Source of the DNA: Lutjanus erythropterus
Taxonomy: Eukaryota; Chordata; Actinopteri; Lutjaniformes; Lutjanidae
Assembly (NCBI GenBank): GCA_020091685.1
Contig: CM034610.1
Span: forward strand, 13,768,724-13,832,723
Direction: 5' to 3'
Length of the DNA: 64,000 nucleotides
The notes below the pieces were generated by a model. That model was not told where the DNA came from, did no database searches, and worked only from the letters and a program-made list of their open reading frames with translations. The stretch's first letter is position 1. Every line of letters starts with the position of its first letter. A program made the translations under genes and the position numbers. Shown one piece after another: positions 25,748-37,325 of the stretch.

Positions 25748-27484
25748 GAGTAAGAGGGAGTAGGTGGGTTGTACACATGTTACGAAGCGAGGCGCCATTG
25801 CGGCCTAAAAAACTATTAGGCTCTGTAAATACACACTGTGGCGAAAGTAAACATTCTCAGCATGCCATCTAGGCGCACAGAGGGGTACTGGGAGACAGCC
25901 GCCGGACAGGCTGTGAGGGGGAGGTGTATATACGAGTGTGTGTGACTGTGTATGTGTGTATGGAGAGAGTGCAGCAATCAGTGAGCTGCGAGGAGATGGA
26001 TATGGAAAATATAGATTTTAATTGGGGGAAAACTCAAGTGTGTGTATATAATCGAGCTGGCGCAATCATGATCAAGTTGAGTAGCGAGGTAAACAACTTA
26101 AAGATAGTTTACCTGTGTGTGTCGTTATGACGACCAAGAGCCAATTATGTATCAGGAGCAATCTGGGAACACCTAGTGTTTGTGTGGGCTGGTGATGAGT
26201 GCTGTCCAACTCTAATGTCTGTCCCGAGGTTCTGTGTGCGTGTTTGTCAGGACGGAGAAGTTTGTGTTGTGTGTGTTTGTGCTGTGTGAGTTGTTGTGCT
26301 CACTTTGCAGGGGGGGGGGGGGAGTTCCATGGACTCAAACAGCCTCAATTTTGTGTCCTATTTGACAGACAAGCCTGGTTTCTGATTTTAGTTTGATGAG
26401 GTAAAGATGGCAAAGTCAGTAGTGGTTAATGGCGTATTTGTGTCCATACATTTTTAGCCCCAGCGGGCGTAACACTTTCACAATTCACAGTCTGTGACAC
26501 TGGCATGTACCAAACACGCTCCACAAACTTTAACGCACGTTTCCTGATTGGTGAGGGGAAAAAAAACATGATAAAAAAGTAAAATTAGGTTGTTCTTAAA
26601 GGGATAAAAACAGCAACCATTGATGGAAAGCGACTATTTTCTGAATTCGAGACCCATGCTGGCAATGGGAGAAAGCACAAGTAACCATGGAAACAGAGCT
26701 CAGAATATGCACTATTCCCAGCCCTGCAAGTGCCACGCCACCCACAGCTCTATTTTTAGGCCTTACTTTGGGCTTACAATATCTGTTACATCTAACAAGA
26801 GTTAAACTGAGTAATCAGCAAGCATGACTACAGAAATGTGACTCTGACACTATGCGTCTGATTAAAAGGGTAGCAGCATACAGTAAGAGCATATAGGGCA
26901 GCCAAGCTCTTACTGCAGGCTTTTCACTGCTGTGTGTTTAATGGGCGCTACAAGGACACAAACTGCTTAAAACAGACATCACTGAGTTGTCAAATGAGTT
27001 GTTTAAAGAGACAAAATGTATAAAAGATTTATAAAATAAACTGGCAAAGAAGTCATGGTTTTGCAAATCACAAATAAAAGCTCATTTATGCTAAATGTCA
27101 GATACAGATACAGTCTCTGCGTGTTTTCTGAAATCTTACGGATATGGATCAGAGCAGCACCACTGGCCGGCGTGGGGGCAGTGTAGCTGTGTCGCCAATA
27201 GTTCAAGCGAGATGCGACCATAGAGCATGATGATGAAATTTTTAAAAATCCGAAAGCAAGGGAAATGGCATCCGTCATCAGTTAGGTAGTGAAAAGAATT
27301 TTCCATCCACATGTCGCAATTTATTTGATGGCTGTACAGGCCACCATCGTCTGCAAAGCTGCGCTGCTTTTGCGTCTTTCTCAAGAGGTACACTATTACA
27401 ACCTCCTCCAGTGTAATGTCCAATGTTTGTTGTTATCTGAAACTTTTGACTCTTCTTCTTAGAGGTAACTTTTCAGTCTGAGCA

Positions 27485-27498
27485 GTGCCCTCTAGTGG
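27485..27498 (-). promoter_or_regulatory. CTCF-type motif
   Basis: GTGCCCTCTAGTGG on the plus strand reads CCACTAGAGGGCAC on the minus strand, a close match to the CTCF core. Confidence 0.5.
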
Positions 27499-28095
27499 AT
27501 GTATTGTTAAACAACCATGCTAACATGAGGGATTCACTGAAGTGTGTGGGTTGTGACAACTGTATTGTTTGAAACTGACATATGTATTTTCTTACATACA
27601 AGGGGCATAAAATTTGAGTTTGGAGTCCTAAATGAGTCATAATGTATCAGCGAGTTTTCAGCCTCATTGATTTACAAAGTTACTTAGTTAAGCTAACATT
27701 AGCGAAGCAATAACTCTGTAACTATGTTAAAATTAGCATCAATTTACCATTCTTTGTGCAGCTTCTAATGATGGGTGATGTTGGAAGTTGTTGCAGCTCT
27801 GTCTGTAATTTTCGACCTGCATGTTTTTCATACTGCAATTTGTTTTTCGTTGACAACTGCACAGTTTTTGTACTCAAACAAAATTTCCTTTCGTATCATT
27901 TTTTCCAACCAGCTATCAGTAAAATAATGTTTGTTCTTCTTGGTTCGTTCCTACAACTTGACAATGCTGTTGGTTCGCTTCAAGCTAAGTTTTTCTGGGG
28001 AATTAAGCATTGACTTGCTGAGAGTGAAAAGCGTTACTGTTAGTCGATTCATAAAATGAAGGGAAATTAATTGATTGGTGGCACACTAATTAAAT

Positions 28096-28295
28096 AGTGT
28101 ACTTTTAAAAAAATCTTTGGACTTGGGTGAAGGTATCAAGTATTTTCAAATCAAAAGGCTCAAGTCCAAGTTAAGTCACAAATCACTGGTGTTAAATTCC
28201 AATTCAAGCTGCAAATCTTTTTTGATTCTGTCAAGTCCAAAATAATAAAATTTGTGACTTGCGTCTAGCTCAAGTTCACACCTCTGTAACCTTGG
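28096..28295. repeat. CAAGTC-rich dispersed repeat
   Basis: Many CAAGTC/GACTTG words (GGCTCAAGTCCAAGTTAAGT, TTTGTGACTTGCGTC), ending TTCACACCTCTGT. The pattern is that of a common teleost non-autonomous element. Confidence 0.45.
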
Positions 28296-28923
28296 CTCAA
28301 GAAGATCATGGTCACATCAGCACATATATAAAAACAAATAATTGTGTGCATGGAGAAATGTTATAAGAGATCATTTCTAACATGCAGGAATGAGCCTGGT
28401 TATTGAAAATCTGATCAATTTTGGCCCTTTGTCTGTAATTTTAGCAGGAAAGCCATGCTTGGCATCACAAACTCACTCTTCAAGCTCTTCACATTTGCAG
28501 GATATGTGTATATAAGTTACCAACCAGACTTTTCCACATTTGACAAATAAAAGTGATGAGAAACTCTGAAGTCATGCAGTCCTGTGAAAGATGAATGAAC
28601 TCATGACTCTTTGTGACATTGCATGCATTTCCAGTCTGCTTAATTGTCATAAGCGCCGCTTGTTGGCAGTGACTGGAGTTTGATTACAATCACCTGTTAT
28701 TTGACTACAGTCACCTGTTGTTTGCCGACAAAGATGGCTGCTGTGTTGATGTAACGGCATGTTATGAATTCTGGGCCCGCCGCTGCTGACTCCAGGTCAG
28801 GTTTGTAAGCTCTCACAGTGATGGATGGTCGACATCAGGACTGGCTGCCGATCTTGGGTCAGTCTCAAAGCACAGGAGGTGTGTCAAGAGGCCTAGGCGA
28901 ATTCCTTGAAGAAGACTTCCCAT

Positions 28924-29444
28924 CTTAAAGAGGAAGTTCAGATTATTTGAAGTGGGGTTGTTTGTGGTTCTTATAAATAATCAGTGTATTAACTATAGTA
29001 GATGGCAGTTGGCAGTCTCCCATTCTGGAGAAGTAGGTAAGCAATGTGCTGCATGGAATAGTCAGAAACAAAAGGTACTTTAGCCACTTAAAAATGTCCA
29101 CGAAAAAAATCAATATTTGATTATTTCTTGGTTGGTTTGGAGAAAGCAAATTTTAGCTTCAGTAACTGCAGTTTCCTGTCAGAAAAGGCAGTGTGATGGC
29201 AGAGTAAAGTGGTGAAAATATTCCAAAGATGGCGTACACTCAAACATTTTTGTAACTGGACCTTTTTAAGTGGCAAAAATACCTTTTGTTGCTGACCCCG
29301 CCAACAGCAGTACATTACTTAGTGTCTGTGCTGGTGATCCTCTCTGCATTTCCTAACTGCAAGTGTGCCAACCACCATCTACTGTAGGTAATACACTGGC
29401 TGTGGATAACTATCTCATACAAATAATCCAGACTATCCCTTTGA
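28924..29444. mobile_element. MITE with long (>100 bp) terminal inverted repeats
   Basis: The left end is TTAAAGAGGAAGTTCAGATT, followed by TAGTAGATGGCAGTTGGCA. The right end reverse-complements to AAAGGGATAGTCTGGATTAT, followed by CAGTAGATGGTGGTTGGCA. Both arms carry an AGATGG core resembling a CTCF site. It has no coding capacity. Confidence 0.7.
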
Positions 29445-29682
29445 ACACTTGCACACGTAAAAACAAAGACGTGCATTTCAGGCATAACCTTGGACAGAGA
29501 AGACTGTAATTAACCAATCAGGGCATTGTGGTGGTTTAGAGAGTGACCAATCAGCTGAAGACCACCAGGAAGACTGTGATGGATCTGTGAAATCAAAAAC
29601 TCATACACCATTACTGCACACACACACACACTGCTTAGACACATCTCTTGCTTCTTATATATGAACAAATGCTTGACGCGCA

Positions 29683-29723
<41 letters not shown>

Positions 29724-31178
29724 CCAGACACCACAAGCTGGGGTTGGTGGTCTGACTGAATGCCGGGTATCATCTGTGGTGACTCCATTTATATATCTGT
29801 GTGTGTGTATGTGTGTGTGTATGTGTGCGCACCCTCCCTCCCCTCAGTGCTCCATCTAATACCCTGTCATCATCAATAACCTCAGCACTGCTGACTCACT
29901 GGCTTTTACAACCATGGGGTTTGGGCCTTACTTACAGCCACAGACCCTTGTCTCCGTCTCTGTCTGTCTGTCAGCCCACTGCACACACACCATAGATGTG
30001 TGTGTGTGGCTAATTGTGTGCGCGTGTGCAATCAGCATACACATTTACTTATGCACTTATTCTTCTGTGTAGATATATCCTCATAGGTACGGATGTCTCT
30101 TTTACATGTTTGTTCAAATGAAAGTCACCGCAAACCCTCTACCACCCACCCACTGACACACCCCAATCATTCCCACAATCCATCATAATAATTCACTCTC
30201 ATCAGGAGACAGAGCCTCATCATCTTCACCACAAACCCCCCCCGCCATCATCCCTATCCTAATTGTCTCCAGGCCTTTATTTAATCTCCTTACAGGCACC
30301 AAATATGTGCTTTATCTTATTTTAAATATATATGACGCTTCCAAAAACACTATATATTATTATTGTGAGGTCACTGTTGCCCAGAGGCCGATACATGCTG
30401 ATGAATGTGGAGACTGTGTCAGACTATAATGATGCAGAGTGTCTGACAGGGTAAAGGCCACCACTGTCTTGACATTTTTATGTGAACGCAGGCTGCTCTG
30501 ACGTGTTAACACTTCACATGTGGCGCTCTGATGGCGCTGAGACATTTTCTAATTTTTCTCAGCGTAGCGTGTCAATCAAAACCTCTTTTAGCTACGAAGA
30601 CTGTAAATTCACATCAAATGAATTTTATGATGACATTCTGTGATTCATTGATGAATGAAGGTATAGATTTTATGAATGGTGTGAAGCTGTGATATAGTCA
30701 ACATGGACGTGAAGACAGGAGTCTCTGACAGTTAGTCATTTGAGGACTGGCATTTTTCCCTGGGTGTAAGAAGAAAAACCACACAGTCCGTATTTAACCT
30801 ACAACCGTGTTAGATGCTTCTATATTAGCTGTGTATTCAAAAGGTTTCTATTCATAGGATGGGATTAATTTAGTGGATGTACAGTGGATTTGAAGCCAGG
30901 GGCCGTATCTGGAGCAAAATAACCGCAGTCAGAAGAAATGTGAGCTTATCTAATCAGATAACTCTTTCAAGACAGTGATGAGTTCTAAAATAGTAACAAA
31001 TATGAATAATTTAGCCCTTCAAATTTGATAATAAAAATAAAAGATGTTTTAAAAAGAATTCACATAGGTATTTGTGTTATGCTTCAAATGAGTTGCGTAA
31101 TTCTTATTCTTTTTAATTACTGGAATCATTCATTTTTTGAAAATATTTTTACCTAAATGTATATTCACCGTTGATGGG
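29445..31178. other. Intergenic, simple repeats and no gene
   Basis: Contains (CA)n at 29685-29721, GT tracts at 29798-29826, and two CCAATCAG words at 29515 and 29548. Confidence 0.45.
29685..29721. repeat. (CG/CA)n microsatellite
   Basis: CGCGCACGCGCACA merging into about 14 CA units. The alternating purine-pyrimidine run could form Z-DNA. Confidence 0.95.
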
Positions 31179-31648
31179 CTTTAAAGCTCTACTATGTAAC
31201 ATTTCAGCAATAAAAGATCAAAAATCGCAAGACATGTCATATATTTTGTTGAGTTCTGCACTTACACCATCCCAAATGTTACCAACAATGCTCAAACGCA
31301 GAGAAATACGTATGTCATTCAACGTAACGCTGTGTTTCCCGCTAACTACTAGTTGCTATAACTCGCGGGAAAACATGGGAGACGTTGGATATGTCAAAGA
31401 GTGATGAAGGAACTCAGTGAACAAAACTAAATGTAACAGGAATAAAACTTTAACATTGCCTCGTCCATGAACATTATTCCTGCCTGAGTCAGATAGAGTT
31501 TCATCAGCTGTGGTGGCTGTTGGTTGTGTAGTGAAGTTACGAACTTCCTTGATCCCGTGCTATGTCACAACTTCATCAAACTACACCTTTTGTTATTGTT
31601 TTCATGTGAGAGAGACCCTTAGCACCAGAATTATATATTGCATGTTTA
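31179..31648. mobile_element. Probable TTAA-flanked MITE
   Basis: The left end is TTTAAAGCTCTACTATGTAA. The right end reverse-complements to TTAAACATGCAATATATAAT. Both ends fall on TTAA. The 77-codon frame inside is not conserved. Confidence 0.45.
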
Positions 31649-31982
31649 ATGTATTGGTGCATGCTATATGATTCCATAGATGTTCAATCATGTAACGTGA
31701 TATGTACTGTATGTTAGGTGTGGACCCCAGTAGGACTAGCTGAATGTAATGGCATCAGCTAATGGGGATCCTTTAAATAAAAAAAACAAAAAACAAACAT
31801 ATGTGTCCTGATATACATATCTAACATTTTTATTTGATTTAAACACAAAAGGACGCCCTACCGAGAAGATTCTAGTTGTTAATACAAGTTGTACATACGT
31901 AGTTGCTTAGCTAGTTGTAGAAAGAGTATACACGATCAAAATGTGGTTATTCTAGTGGATTACCTTTGCTGTAATTTAACTG

Positions 31983-32644
31983 CACTGTAAAAATAAACTA
32001 TTTTTTTTTTTAAAGTTAGTGCCCCAGCTATATTCAAAATCTGGGTTGACAGAATTTGACAAGACAAGTTGAAGTAAGTTTGTAATGATTCAAAACAAAC
32101 TTTTCTAGTCAAATAAACTTGATATTAATTCCCTTGTACTTGAGAAAACATGTTCAATAAGCCTAAGATATTAAGTTGAACCAACACTGGCCAACATTTA
32201 TAACATTTATTATAATTTATTATCTTTTATTTAACTAATTCAACACAAACCTGCATCGTGGTTCATGGTGCTTTCATTATTGTGAAAACAAGCAACCATG
32301 ACTTTTCTTAAAGTGTATTAGAGACACACAGCAGGTTTTCATCATATGTTTTCTGAGTCTCGGGAGAGTTTCAACTCTTAACAATGCATGCTGGGAAGTT
32401 TTCATGTTTCTGTAGAAACTTAATTGAATGAGTTGATTACACTTGTAGTGTACATTAATTTGACTCATCATTTCAAATCAAAACACTTCATATTAGAAGA
32501 ACTCATGTAAATGAACTCTGATGTGTTCTGAAAATAAATAGAAACATTTAATTAACTTGAATGAACAAACTTGTATATTTGTGTTAAGTTAAAGAGAAAA
32601 GATTAGTTGAATCCACAAAATTACTGTATGATTTTTAAGAGTGT
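31983..32644. mobile_element. CACTGTAAAA-type MITE
   Basis: The left end is CACTGTAAAAATAAAC and the right end ATTTTTAAGAGTGTA, an imperfect inverted pair. It shares AAGATATTAAGTTGAACCAA with the element at 46.9-47.4 kb. Confidence 0.55.
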
Positions 32645-33900
32645 ATTCACCATTTTGCTGAGGACCCCTTTGAATCCCCTTTAAAGCCACCTGGAGGTCC
32701 CCGGACCCCACTTTGAAAACCACTGATCTGACTGGCTGGCAGGGTCTGTTTCTAAAAGGTGCGCACCTAACTGGCTGGAGCCAGGGCGGCGTATTGCCTT
32801 TCACACGCTTCTAAAATACTCTCCGGGCAGAGCCTGAAAGGGTTACTGTTTCCCAAAGTGCCTCATTCTGCGCAGTCGAGAGGGGGCGGCTGAGTGGCGC
32901 CGTCGAGTCAGAGACGCAGTTTCTAAAAACCCCGAGACATCATCAAGAAAGAAGCTGACAGTAAGGAAAGCAGCCCCCCTCCTGCTCCTTCTCCTCTTCC
33001 TCCTCCTCCTCCTCCTCCTCCTCCTCTGCTGGCATGCTGCCGCTCCTCTCCTCTGCTTACCAAATCCCCTCAGTGGTTCTGTCACAATAACCGGGCGGCA
33101 AGTGTCAAATCCAACTCTGCCCGCAAAAACACAAATCACTTTAACGCACACAAGATGCGCTCAGTGGAAACACTACAACACAAGCTGCTTTTAGCTTTCA
33201 GACATGTAGTCATAGCTCTGTTTAAGTCGTTGATTGTATTTAAAGAATAATATAAACACTATAAAACCCCCTCTACTTACTGAAAATGACTCCTCGCTTT
33301 GATTTCATAGGACTTAATTTCCCTGCGCGTCTCCAGCGCAGTTGTTTAATTGGCCATATCTCTTTAACTTGCAGACAGCAGCGCTCCAATTAATAGTCTG
33401 CTAACGTCAAAAACAGTTGACCATTGTTTTATGGGCTTTGTGTTTTTCTTTTTTTCTCTCCAGGGCGGTCAGACTTGAATAGGCGCCGGTCTGCTCCAGT
33501 CCACCTCTATACAAATACCTCAGTGGAACTTGTGTGGAGCTTCCAGAGTAAAAAGCACAGACCCCAGACGCCCCTGGCTTGCGCGTATGCGCTCGCCATT
33601 TCATCATCTGACACTGTTTGAAATGTCTGAATCATATTTTAGCCATTATGTTAACACCTCGGAGCCCTGAAACGAGCATGTGCGCAGACAGGAGCAGATG
33701 AATGTGCGTGGCCTCTCCTCTCTCTGGCTGCTGAGACAAATGAATGCCAGTTCTGTGGAGGCGCTTGAGGTATGTGTTGCGCATTACGCAGCGTAGTAAA
33801 TCAGCCCTTTCTAAAATCACTGTGACGGCGTGGAGCGTCAGGCAGTCCACACAGAATCACTGAAGCTTGGACTTACTGTGCAGTTTGTAACTCCACTCCA
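32645..33900. other. Intergenic between a MITE and the nog2 3' side, partly CpG-rich
   Basis: Starts with a short repeat relic (GGACCCCACTTTGAAAACCA, 32702). A CpG-richer part (32760-33150) includes (CTC)n at 33000-33026, which explains the arginine-rich minus-strand frame there. No coding exon was recognised. Confidence 0.45.
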
Positions 33901-34132
33901 ACACTGCAAAAAATATCAGTGTGGCGGCAACATTTTCATAAAATATGGCTCAATTTCACTTGTTTCCGAGTCAAGAAAACGTATCCAAAGATTATTTTCT
34001 GAGTCAAATAACATCACTACGATTCTTACTTGTAGAAAATCCTCAGACAGTTTTAAATTCTTTCCCTTTCATGCAAGCAAAGAATTTAATACTGAATGAG
34101 ACACCATGTTCAGATGATATTTTTTACAGTGT
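33901..34132. mobile_element. Short MITE, ACACTGCAAAAAATATCA inverted ends
   Basis: ACACTGCAAAAAATATCA at the left is mirrored by TGATATTTTTTACAGTGT at the right, with one mismatch. It is 232 bp long and probably hAT-type. It lies about 60 bp beyond the nog2 poly(A) signal. Confidence 0.7.
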
Positions 34133-34174
34133 ACACGCCCCCCTGGATATAGACACTCGTTGTAAGCAACATAC

Positions 34175-34884
34175 ACGTTGAAAAGATAGACTTTATTGCT
34201 AAAACGTGTAAACATAACATGTACACTGATATGTTTTACTTTTTTATTTATTTTATTTATTTTTTTTTATTTTTAGAAATATTCAAGTAGACATCTCCCA
34301 TATTTTTTCTGGTATACTCTGCTATTCTCTTTCCTTATGCTCTATACTCACAATCGTTAAAATAATAAATAAAACGTACAGATTTGTTTATTTCTACAAT
34401 ACTATGTATTCCAAAAAAAGCTGAGTTCACGCCTTTATATATATCTTTAACCTCAACTTTTTTTTTTTTACAATTTAATTATTATTGATATTAATATTAT
34501 ACAAAAACTCTAGGCAGCATTGCAGTGAAATAACAGTCAGCATCAATGTTCAGTTGAAAAAATGTTCACCTCTTGGAGAAGTGTAGCATATGCATTCCAT
34601 CTTCAAATGTCTCATAAAAATATCAAAAAAAGAAGCTCTTCCTTATGAAGTGCTCGTGTTCCCCCCAAAAAACACGTTTCAGGGCTGAGAATAAAATATG
34701 GTCCTGGTTCAATTAGAAAAAATAGCTGCATTTTTCTTAAATATGTACAATGTTGGTATTTCACTTAAAATGCTATATAAAAAAATAGATTTGCTATGGT
34801 GCCCACCTCTGTAGAGAGTTAACAGTGCAATAGAAACCGTATTTCCAGTCCACTCCCCCCCTTCGACCACTTCCTTAGAGAGAA
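34175..34884 (-). other. Probable nog2 3' untranslated region
   Basis: About 700 bases of strongly AT-rich sequence follow the noggin stop codon. They include several A-rich runs on the transcript strand and several AATAAA hexamers (for example 34387-34392 and a cluster near 34243-34275), before the last good signal at 34192-34197. ATTTA pentamers occur on the transcript strand (for example opposite 34368 and 34740), which could allow AU-rich decay control. The 3' end is inferred from the poly(A) signals; RNA reads would fix it. Confidence 0.6.
34192..34197 (-). terminator. Candidate distal poly(A) signal of nog2
   Basis: AATAAA on the minus strand, followed by a GT-containing stretch 20-40 bases further on. 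It is the last such hexamer before a separate transposon-like element (33901-34132) begins. Closer AATAAA copies could be used instead, giving a shorter 3' UTR. Confidence 0.5.
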
Positions 34885-35520
34885 TCAGCACGAACACTTG
34901 CACTCTGAGATGACTGGGTATTGCACCTGTATCCACGTACAGTATTTCTGTCTTAAAAAGCCTTGACAATACCACCGCAGGAAAATCTTGTTGATTGACT
35001 TGACGGGTTTGCAAGACATCCCCTCGGGGAAGGAGCATGAGCGCTCAGAGAAACAGTTTCCCTCCTTGATGTAACGTGGCCAGAACCTCACGCCCAAATC
35101 CTTCCAGGTGTACACCACCGGGCAGTGCGTATAGGTCCACAGCCACTGCAGAAATTTCCTGCGGGCCTTCTTGCCCACTTTTACCCGCTTCCCATAGGGG
35201 GTCTCTGTGAGGTCCAGCTTTTTAATCTCGTTGGGCATGGGCCCCTGCAGCTTCACCTGGTTGTCTGATGCCGAGAGGTTCACCAGCATGGGCGAGCTGA
35301 TGGACATGAAGTTCGGGTCAAAGTTGCTGCCGAGCTTTTTCCTCAGAGTCCTCTCGGCCAAGTCCTGCTCCCGGGGGTCGTACTCCGGGTCTGGGTCCTC
35401 CTTGAGGTCGGGCACGGGGAGGTGGTCACTTGGGGATGGACGGAGGCGAAGGTAATGCTGGGAAACTCCAAGATGAACGCACACCAGCACGTAAAAGAGG
35501 AGCGTTTGTGAGAGGCCCAT
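34885..35520 (-). CDS. nog2: Noggin (noggin-2 type), secreted BMP antagonist, complete single-exon gene
   Basis: A secreted cystine-knot protein of 211 residues. In the noggin family it binds BMP ligands outside the cell and blocks both receptor-binding faces, which shapes dorsoventral, skeletal and neural patterning. Residues 1-20 form a hydrophobic signal peptide, with cleavage likely before QHYLRLRP. The mature N-terminus (RPSPSDHLP, about 27-35) is the conserved BMP-binding clip. A basic heparin-binding stretch, KRVKVGKKARRK, lies at 111-122. The C-terminal domain has nine cysteines (133, 156, 162, 170, 185, 194, 207, 209, 211) and ends in the family signature ECKCSC. The ATG at 35520 is chosen because it has A at -3 and G at +4 and opens directly into the signal peptide. 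The frame stays open 12 codons upstream, but only from a GTG. There is no intron, as usual for noggin. It lacks the Gly/Ala-rich insert of human NOG, which, with the TETPYGKRVKVGKKARRK region, points to noggin-2 rather than noggin-1/3. The family call is very secure and the paralogue call fairly secure. Confidence 0.97.
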   Translation of the reverse strand: MGLSQTLLFYVLVCVHLGVSQHYLRLRPSPSDHLPVPDLKEDPDPEYDPREQDLAERTLRKKLGSNFDPNFMSISSPMLVNLSASDNQVKLQGPMPNEIKKLDLTETPYGKRVKVGKKARRKFLQWLWTYTHCPVVYTWKDLGVRFWPRYIKEGNCFSERSCSFPEGMSCKPVKSINKIFLRWYCQGFLRQKYCTWIQVQYPVISECKCSC

Positions 35521-35602
35521 TATTCCTCTTGTTTTACGTACGTAAATAATGTTCACTTCTGTCCTCGGGTTCTGTACTCTCTACAGTGGCGAGCCTGGGG
35601 CT

Positions 35603-35650
35603 TCATAAATAGTAGAAGTTCAGTCACCAGCAAGGCGATACTTTTAATAG
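35603..35650 (-). promoter_or_regulatory. Proximal TATA-like boxes of nog2
   Basis: Two TATA-like boxes read on the minus strand: TATTAAAAG at 35649-35641, and TATTTATG at 35610-35603 further downstream. Transcription from either would start roughly 50-110 bases upstream of the noggin ATG. The surrounding DNA is CpG-rich. Which box is used is not visible from sequence. Confidence 0.4.
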
Positions 35651-36060
35651 ACCACGTCGGGTTTGAATGACATGCAGCGGAGCGCCTTGCTTTTTAGGGC
35701 TCCTTCAACTTTGCAACTTGTCCTGCAGCGTTGCAGCGGTGCCCCTTCTCTGCAGAAAAAGTGTTTAAAAAAGCACAAAACAAAATGGTGAAAACTCTAT
35801 TCACGCTCTCTCCGGCCTCACCCCGCTCTGTTTGGATTCACTTTGGGTTTCTTTCGGTTGTCATGGTTACCCCGGGGACTCGAAGCCACGACGAACTGTC
35901 TACACTGGATGACAGCGGCCGAGGCGAGAGCTGCATGGAATGAAGTGTTTTCTAAAGAGACAGAATAGATCCGGAGCGTCCCGAGAGAGAGAAGGGCGCA
36001 CAAAAGAGCACTTCACCAAGTTTTAAATGTCACGCGTCCGGCAATGAGGGGCTGCCTCGG

Positions 36061-36092
36061 CCAATGTTATTTTTACGCACGGCTTTTATAAA
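36061..36092 (-). promoter_or_regulatory. Distal TATA box and CCAAT box upstream of nog2
   Basis: A strong TTTATAAAAG matches a TATA box on the minus strand at 36092-36083. A CCAAT motif (plus strand, 36061-36065) lies between it and the gene. If used, the 5' UTR would be about 530 bases. The CCAAT box could equally serve the proximal TATA boxes at 35.6 kb. Confidence 0.4.
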
Positions 36093-37325
36093 CGTGGCTT
36101 CTCTTAACGTCGCCTGACGCTCTCAAGTTTGACAAGGTCCCAGGGCGCACAATCCATGCACTGAGGAAACGGTCTGTGCAGTCAGTCCCGTGTGGTATTC
36201 CAGCACCTCACTGAAAATGTCCAAAAACTTGGAGAAAAATGCGAAATGCAATCTCAGCTTATGAAATAACAGCCATTTATCTTTCCAGATGATGTTCCAA
36301 ATCAAATAAAAGTCTCAGGCTGTAACATTCCCACAAAACTCTCGGCTGTGCATGTAATAAAAAGCAGTGTCAGTGCATATCAAATGCAAACTGCAGTAAA
36401 CGCTGTTAGTTCAGAGTTCCTTTCATTGCTGAATCCTCTCAGAAAAGCTCCAGGTCCCACTGTCGCTGCATGACGAGACAGTCCATAATTTGGAGCCGAT
36501 GCAAGAAGCGGTCAATTCCTGAGGGAGCGTCTCTCTCCTCCTTTGATAACTGCTACAGAAGCTCCTACTGAGTCGCTCCTACTTCAGGAGTCTGAGAGAC
36601 TTGGCGCTGGAGCGTTTCTTTGCTTAGGCACACTGTGTGTGAGTGTGTCTGTAGCGAGTGGTGCTCAGTCCCAAGTTAAATATCCCCCTCCGACGGTACA
36701 AAGTAATAGAGGGGCCTGCCCACCCCAGCCACTTTCACTATGATTGACAGCCTCCCCCCTCTCCGGGCCACCCCCCCTCCCCTCACACAACGTGGAAAAT
36801 ATCAGCCACAATCACAACGATCAACTGGGTCCTAAAGCACCACTTTTATCCCCTGTTATAACGTAATATTCCACAACATGAGCAGAGTGATGTATATTAG
36901 AGAATTTCTGAGACTTCGCACTCACTTCAATCGCTGGAGGAACAGTTTTCTGAGTGTCGGTGATGCACTAATAGGTTCAATACGCTGTCAATACTCAGCT
37001 GAAGCCTTTAAGAGTTTCCTCAGCTTGAACTTTCCCATGAAATTGATGGGAAACGTTTAGTAGCTTGTCTACGGAAAAGGGGCATCACATTCCACCTTTG
37101 TTCGTCAGCATTTGGGTCCACACAGGAATTGGCCCGTTGAACTCAGGGGTCACAAAATAGGCGTGTAATTAAAGGCTATAAATGGCCATGGATAACTAAG
37201 CTGTACCTTTCCCATGCTAAGCAGTCATTAGGCCATGCTGGACTTTTTAACTCATATAAGCCATTTAAAACTGATTCTGGCAAGTTTATTTTTTGACTAT
37301 CAAGTTAATGTATTTAAATGTATTT
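36093..37325. other. nog2 upstream region, no gene recognised
   Basis: Moderately GC-rich up to about 36.8 kb, with pyrimidine-rich runs, then AT-rich. It is the likely place for proximal noggin control sequences, but no specific site stands out beyond the TATA/CCAAT boxes already listed. Confidence 0.4.

Larger units (their letters stand above)
24951..28095. other. Intergenic, no gene recognised
   Basis: Holds (GT)n at 25711-25744, a 13-base G run at 26310-26322 and a CTCF-like site at 27485-27498. Frames are short and unconserved. Confidence 0.45.
35150..36150. promoter_or_regulatory. CpG-rich region over nog2 5' half and promoter
   Basis: CpG dinucleotides are clearly denser here than in the flanking AT-rich DNA, across the first half of the noggin coding sequence and about 600 bases upstream. 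This is the expected context for a developmental gene promoter. Edges are approximate. Confidence 0.6.

Noticed and set aside
26310-26322. 13-base G run as a G-quadruplex
   Set aside because: A single uninterrupted G run in an otherwise ordinary GT-rich context. No conserved placement near a promoter was seen.
32843-33151. Arginine-rich minus-strand frame resembling a nuclear basic protein
   Set aside because: The Arg run is the (CTC)n tract read antisense. Nothing conserved flanks it.
35207-35455. Plus-strand frame antisense to nog2
   Set aside because: A shadow of the noggin coding sequence on the opposite strand.
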